Shown piece by piece: positions 6,730 through 8,959 of a stretch of DNA of 8,959 bases. A program made the position numbers and the translations under genes. The DNA is taken from the NCBI GenBank assembly GCA_041649995.1, contig JBAZMA010000027.1, positions 1-8,959 of the forward strand, read 5' to 3'. The stretch comes from JBAZMA01 sp041649995 (GTDB taxonomy: Bacteria; Omnitrophota; Gorgyraeia; Velamenicoccales; Velamenicoccaceae). The notes beneath the pieces are model-generated. The model saw only the letters and a program-made list of their open reading frames with translations. It was not told where the DNA came from and did no database searches. Position 1 is the first letter of the stretch. Each line of letters starts with the position of its first letter.

Positions 6730-7770
6730 ATGACCGGTCTGATAGAATTCATCCGCGACGCGACGGGTGTGCCCGTACCCGAGATTTCGGGCACCGTGTT
6801 GACGCGAGTGGACCTGCTGGCTCTGTTGGTGGTGATGAACGCTCTCGACCGACGCGCGACCGAAACTCCGTACGCAGAAGAGACCGAGCGCCGCGCAGTG
6901 CGAATCCGCGGACGCTACCAGAGCAGGTTTGATACGATCGAGGGAGAAGCCAAACTGATCGCGATCGCCCAGATCATGGTCGAGCGGCTCGGCCGCGCGG
7001 GTCCGCTCCGCGAACGCATTCCCCCCGGCGCGTTCGCCGAACTGGAAGCCGAAATCGCACACGAGGGATTTGCCGTGGCCGACATCATCCAGGGAGAGGC
7101 GGCCGAACGCGTCGTCAGCCACGGCATACCGGTGGAGCCGGGGTTCAACGTCGTGACCGCGTTGGCGATCATCTACAAGTGGCTGATCATCGAAGCCGGC
7201 GTGCACAACGCGGTGCACAGCATCCGCCAGATCCACTTCATCACGGCCCGCGGATCGTCTGTCGGCGAGTCAGTGGATGGAACCAGAGCGTTGCTGCTGT
7301 CGAACATTGACGAGGCGAGCGACAAGGTGTGGATCGTGTACGAGGGCGAGTATCCGCGGCATTTTGTCGTCGCGGCGTCCACGCGCGGCGCTCTCACAGT
7401 CTATGACCCCGTGGTGGTGCCGACGGCGTACACGACCGCGCTCGTTTCCGGGTTGCGGGAAGCGAAAGTCCGCACCGCGCTCGTCGCCGGAACTCAGGGC
7501 GTATCACCGCCGCGTAAACCGCTGTACACGACCGGTCACCCGACGACGACCGTCAACGTGTGCGGGTACCATGCGGCGTACATGGCGGCGTGGCTGGCCA
7601 CCGGGCACTTGCCGGCCTCCACCCGTTACAAACACATCAACGTCGCCGCGAGCAGCCCGGGACTCGCCCGGGACAGGCAGCGCGCGGAAGAACGTCTCCT
7701 CGCCAAGACCGACAACTGGATCGAACCCATTCAAGAGATGTTTGATGCAGTGGGTGGCCTTGCAAAATAA
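6730..7770 (+). CDS. Putative clan CE (Ulp1/adenain-like) cysteine peptidase, paralogue 2, 346 aa
   Basis: This is a tandem duplicate of the preceding gene, colinear along its length except that the Pro/Ala insert is missing. The shared signature PEISGTVLTRVDLLALLV lies at 17-34, the helical region with ALAIIYKW at 144-151, the putative catalytic residues at His211 (PRHFVVA), Asp226 (VYDP) and Cys278 (NVCGYHAAYMAAW), and a shared end KTDNWIEPIQEMFDA at 326-340. His to acid is 15 residues, as in paralogue 1; acid to Cys is 52 instead of 55. The acid is Asp here, as in cellular Ulp1 peptidases, while paralogue 1 has Glu. Thr272 stands where Gln is expected. Around the Cys motif the two genes remain very similar even at the DNA level. 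The start sits directly behind an A9 tract and matches the paralogue. The gene ends six bases from the stop of the convergent membrane-protein gene. The peptidase assignment is from motif order and spacing only. Confidence 0.85.
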   Translation: MTGLIEFIRDATGVPVPEISGTVLTRVDLLALLVVMNALDRRATETPYAEETERRAVRIRGRYQSRFDTIEGEAKLIAIAQIMVERLGRAGPLRERIPPGAFAELEAEIAHEGFAVADIIQGEAAERVVSHGIPVEPGFNVVTALAIIYKWLIIEAGVHNAVHSIRQIHFITARGSSVGESVDGTRALLLSNIDEASDKVWIVYEGEYPRHFVVAASTRGALTVYDPVVVPTAYTTALVSGLREAKVRTALVAGTQGVSPPRKPLYTTGHPTTTVNVCGYHAAYMAAWLATGHLPASTRYKHINVAASSPGLARDRQRAEERLLAKTDNWIEPIQEMFDAVGGLAK

Positions 7771-7776
7771 TAGGTA

Positions 7777-8493
7777 TCACTTTGTTCGCAATCTGGAGTG
7801 GTGTATCAGAATATGCCAGAGTGCGATTGACCCGACGACGACCTCGGTCATGAACGACACGACGAGTATGATCGTGAGCTGCACGAACGTGACGCTGATG
7901 CCGTAGACCACGAGCGGATCCATCACATACGAATACACGAGGCACGGCAACGCGGGCACGACATACCACGCCACCGCGATCGCGAACCCCGTCAATGCCG
8001 CGACCGGCGCGGACGACCGCATGATGAGCACGTCGAAGACCCGCGCCCACTCGGCGGCGGCGTGTTCGAAGAACGCGATCGCGAACAGGCACACAAGCAG
8101 CAGCGGCGACACGTGGCCGTACGCCTGACAGAACGAGAACACGTAGTAGAAGAACGTGGACTGCTGCGTGTTGCCAAAGCACGACGCGCCGTATATCGCG
8201 AGGCCGATGGAGTACACCGTCCAGAGTATGTCGCACGAGAGCAGCGGGTAACACGCGAACACCGCGACGCGCTGCATCTGGGGGATCGACTCGCCGGCGA
8301 CGACCGCGATGTAAAACAGCGCGTTCGCGATGTAGAGCCAGTTCGACAGGTATATCAGGAACGGCCCACCCTGGACGGTCAGCGACCACAGGACATGCGC
8401 CAGCAGAACCATCAGAAACCATGCGTACACGCGCGGCACGTACCACCGCAACTTTGCCAGATCGGCATCGATCGTGCGCTTTTCCGTGCCCAT
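7777..8493 (-). CDS. Polytopic membrane protein with six or seven helices, 238 aa
   Basis: Hydrophobic stretches at about residues 19-40, 44-66, 75-101, 112-142, 160-184, 192-213 and 214-230 indicate six or seven membrane helices. A short basic N-terminal tail precedes the first, and a basic end (HHSRLRTK) follows the last. There are several cysteines and many aromatic residues. A seven-helix layout would put the termini on opposite sides, but I see no GPCR or rhodopsin signature motif and no retinal-binding lysine in the last helix. The ATG at 8493 was chosen because the longer version starting at 8658 would cross the promoter and start of the divergent gene at 8619 and adds a segment unlike a membrane-protein N-terminus. 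It is tail to tail with the second peptidase-like gene, with only six bases between. Family not recognised. Confidence 0.83.
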   Translation of the reverse strand: MGTEKRTIDADLAKLRWYVPRVYAWFLMVLLAHVLWSLTVQGGPFLIYLSNWLYIANALFYIAVVAGESIPQMQRVAVFACYPLLSCDILWTVYSIGLAIYGASCFGNTQQSTFFYYVFSFCQAYGHVSPLLLVCLFAIAFFEHAAAEWARVFDVLIMRSSAPVAALTGFAIAVAWYVVPALPCLVYSYVMDPLVVYGISVTFVQLTIILVVSFMTEVVVGSIALWHILIHHSRLRTK

Positions 8494-8618
8494 GTCAAAA
8501 GGAAATTGGAGTGCGCAATTCGGGGTTTTTCCAACTCGACGCCGTTTCGGGGGGTTGACGCCGAGAGACGAACACGCAACACTTTTTCCGCCGCCTGCAA
8601 GAAGGAGAAGAAACGAAA
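8494..8618. promoter_or_regulatory. Divergent intergenic region with GGAAAAA motifs
   Basis: This 125-base spacer serves the minus-strand membrane protein and the plus-strand gene at 8619. On the minus strand it contains TTGGAAAAACCCC, about 30 bases before the membrane-protein ATG, and CGGAAAAAGT at about 8581-8590. On the plus strand AAGGAG (8603-8608) lies about ten bases before the ATG at 8619, followed by GAAACGAAA. The AAGGAG could pass for a bacterial ribosome-binding site, but most other genes here lack one. A promoter role is inferred from position. Confidence 0.45.
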
Positions 8619-8959
8619 ATGTCCGACGCCATACCTCCGCCAACGCCCGCGCCCACACAGGCGCCGACGATCATTATCCACCCGCCCGCGGCCGCGGCGG
8701 CCGCACCCCCCGCGCCGCAGTCCCCGCACTCGGACTTCACGCCAGACACCGACGAGGCCAGCGAAGACGATGTGGACGACCCGACGCATGCCGAACACCC
8801 GGACGAGGTGGTGTTCGAACAGTCGGCCGACGGGAAGACCGCCGTGGTGCGGCCCGCCGAGCGCCGCTCCGCCCGTCGCAGCGTGCCCGCGAAGCCGTTC
8901 AACGTCGGCCGCACCAAGCCGCGGACCGCCACGAAGAAGGCCGCGCGCGGCGCGGTGGA
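8619..8959 (+). CDS. Disordered protein with acidic stretch and basic tail, 3' end missing
   Basis: The frame from the ATG at 8619 stays open to the window edge (113 complete codons). Residues 1-35 are Pro/Ala/Thr-rich with a short Ile run (TIII) and six consecutive Ala. Residues about 39-65 are acidic (TDEASEDDVDDP and further Asp/Glu). From about residue 78 the chain becomes strongly basic (RPAERRSARRSVPAKP, then KPRTATKKAARG). The Lys/Arg/Ala/Pro composition of the visible end resembles linker-histone or protamine-like tails, so nucleic-acid binding is plausible, but composition alone does not prove it. High GC in third positions and a divergent promoter region support a real gene. The rest of the protein, including any folded domain, lies outside the window. 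Confidence 0.72.
   Translation, partial: MSDAIPPPTPAPTQAPTIIIHPPAAAAAAPPAPQSPHSDFTPDTDEASEDDVDDPTHAEHPDEVVFEQSADGKTAVVRPAERRSARRSVPAKPFNVGRTKPRTATKKAARGAV

Noticed and set aside
6432..7563. Papain-type or OTU-type peptidase as the identity of the paralogues
   Set aside because: Papain and OTU peptidases have Cys before His. Here the conserved His and acid precede the Cys, as in clan CE.
8603..8608. AAGGAG as a Shine-Dalgarno site implying a prokaryotic host
   Set aside because: Only this start, and weakly the one at 3991, has such a sequence. The other six have A-rich or neutral leaders, and the signal peptide and peptidase resemblance suit a eukaryotic virus better.

Overview
The window looks like a compactly coded piece of a GC-rich double-stranded DNA virus of a eukaryote, possibly a nucleocytovirus-like giant virus. 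It holds seven complete protein genes and one that runs off the right edge. They lie on both strands with short spacers of 6 to 140 bases. Six of the eight starts have no purine-rich ribosome-binding site, and the spacers carry A/T homopolymer runs that are almost absent from the GC-rich coding sequence. No hallmark gene (capsid, polymerase, packaging ATPase) is present, so the assignment rests on style and is only moderate. No RNA gene, CRISPR array, integrase or transposase was seen.

Layout, left to right: an unrecognised soluble protein on the minus strand (10-1086); a divergent spacer; an eight-helix membrane protein built from two copies of a four-helix unit (1227-2600); a convergent spacer; a secreted, cysteine-containing protein on the minus strand with a signal peptide and internal repeats (2692-3876); a divergent spacer; a two-domain protein with a long proline-rich linker (3991-5256); two tandem paralogues (5337-6665 and 6730-7770) with a His-Asp/Glu-Cys pattern resembling clan CE (Ulp1/adenain-type) cysteine peptidases; a polytopic membrane protein on the minus strand (7777-8493), tail to tail with the second paralogue; a divergent spacer; and the start of a disordered protein with an acidic stretch followed by a basic Lys/Arg/Ala tail (8619 to the edge).

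The most notable content is the tandem pair of putative cysteine peptidases. They share an N-terminal signature of their own, and their presumed acid residue differs (Glu in one, Asp in the other). Around them lie two polytopic membrane proteins and a secreted protein, so this may be an accessory block concerned with membranes or the host, but nothing in the sequence proves that the genes work together. Only the three plus-strand genes from 3991 to 7770 are collinear.
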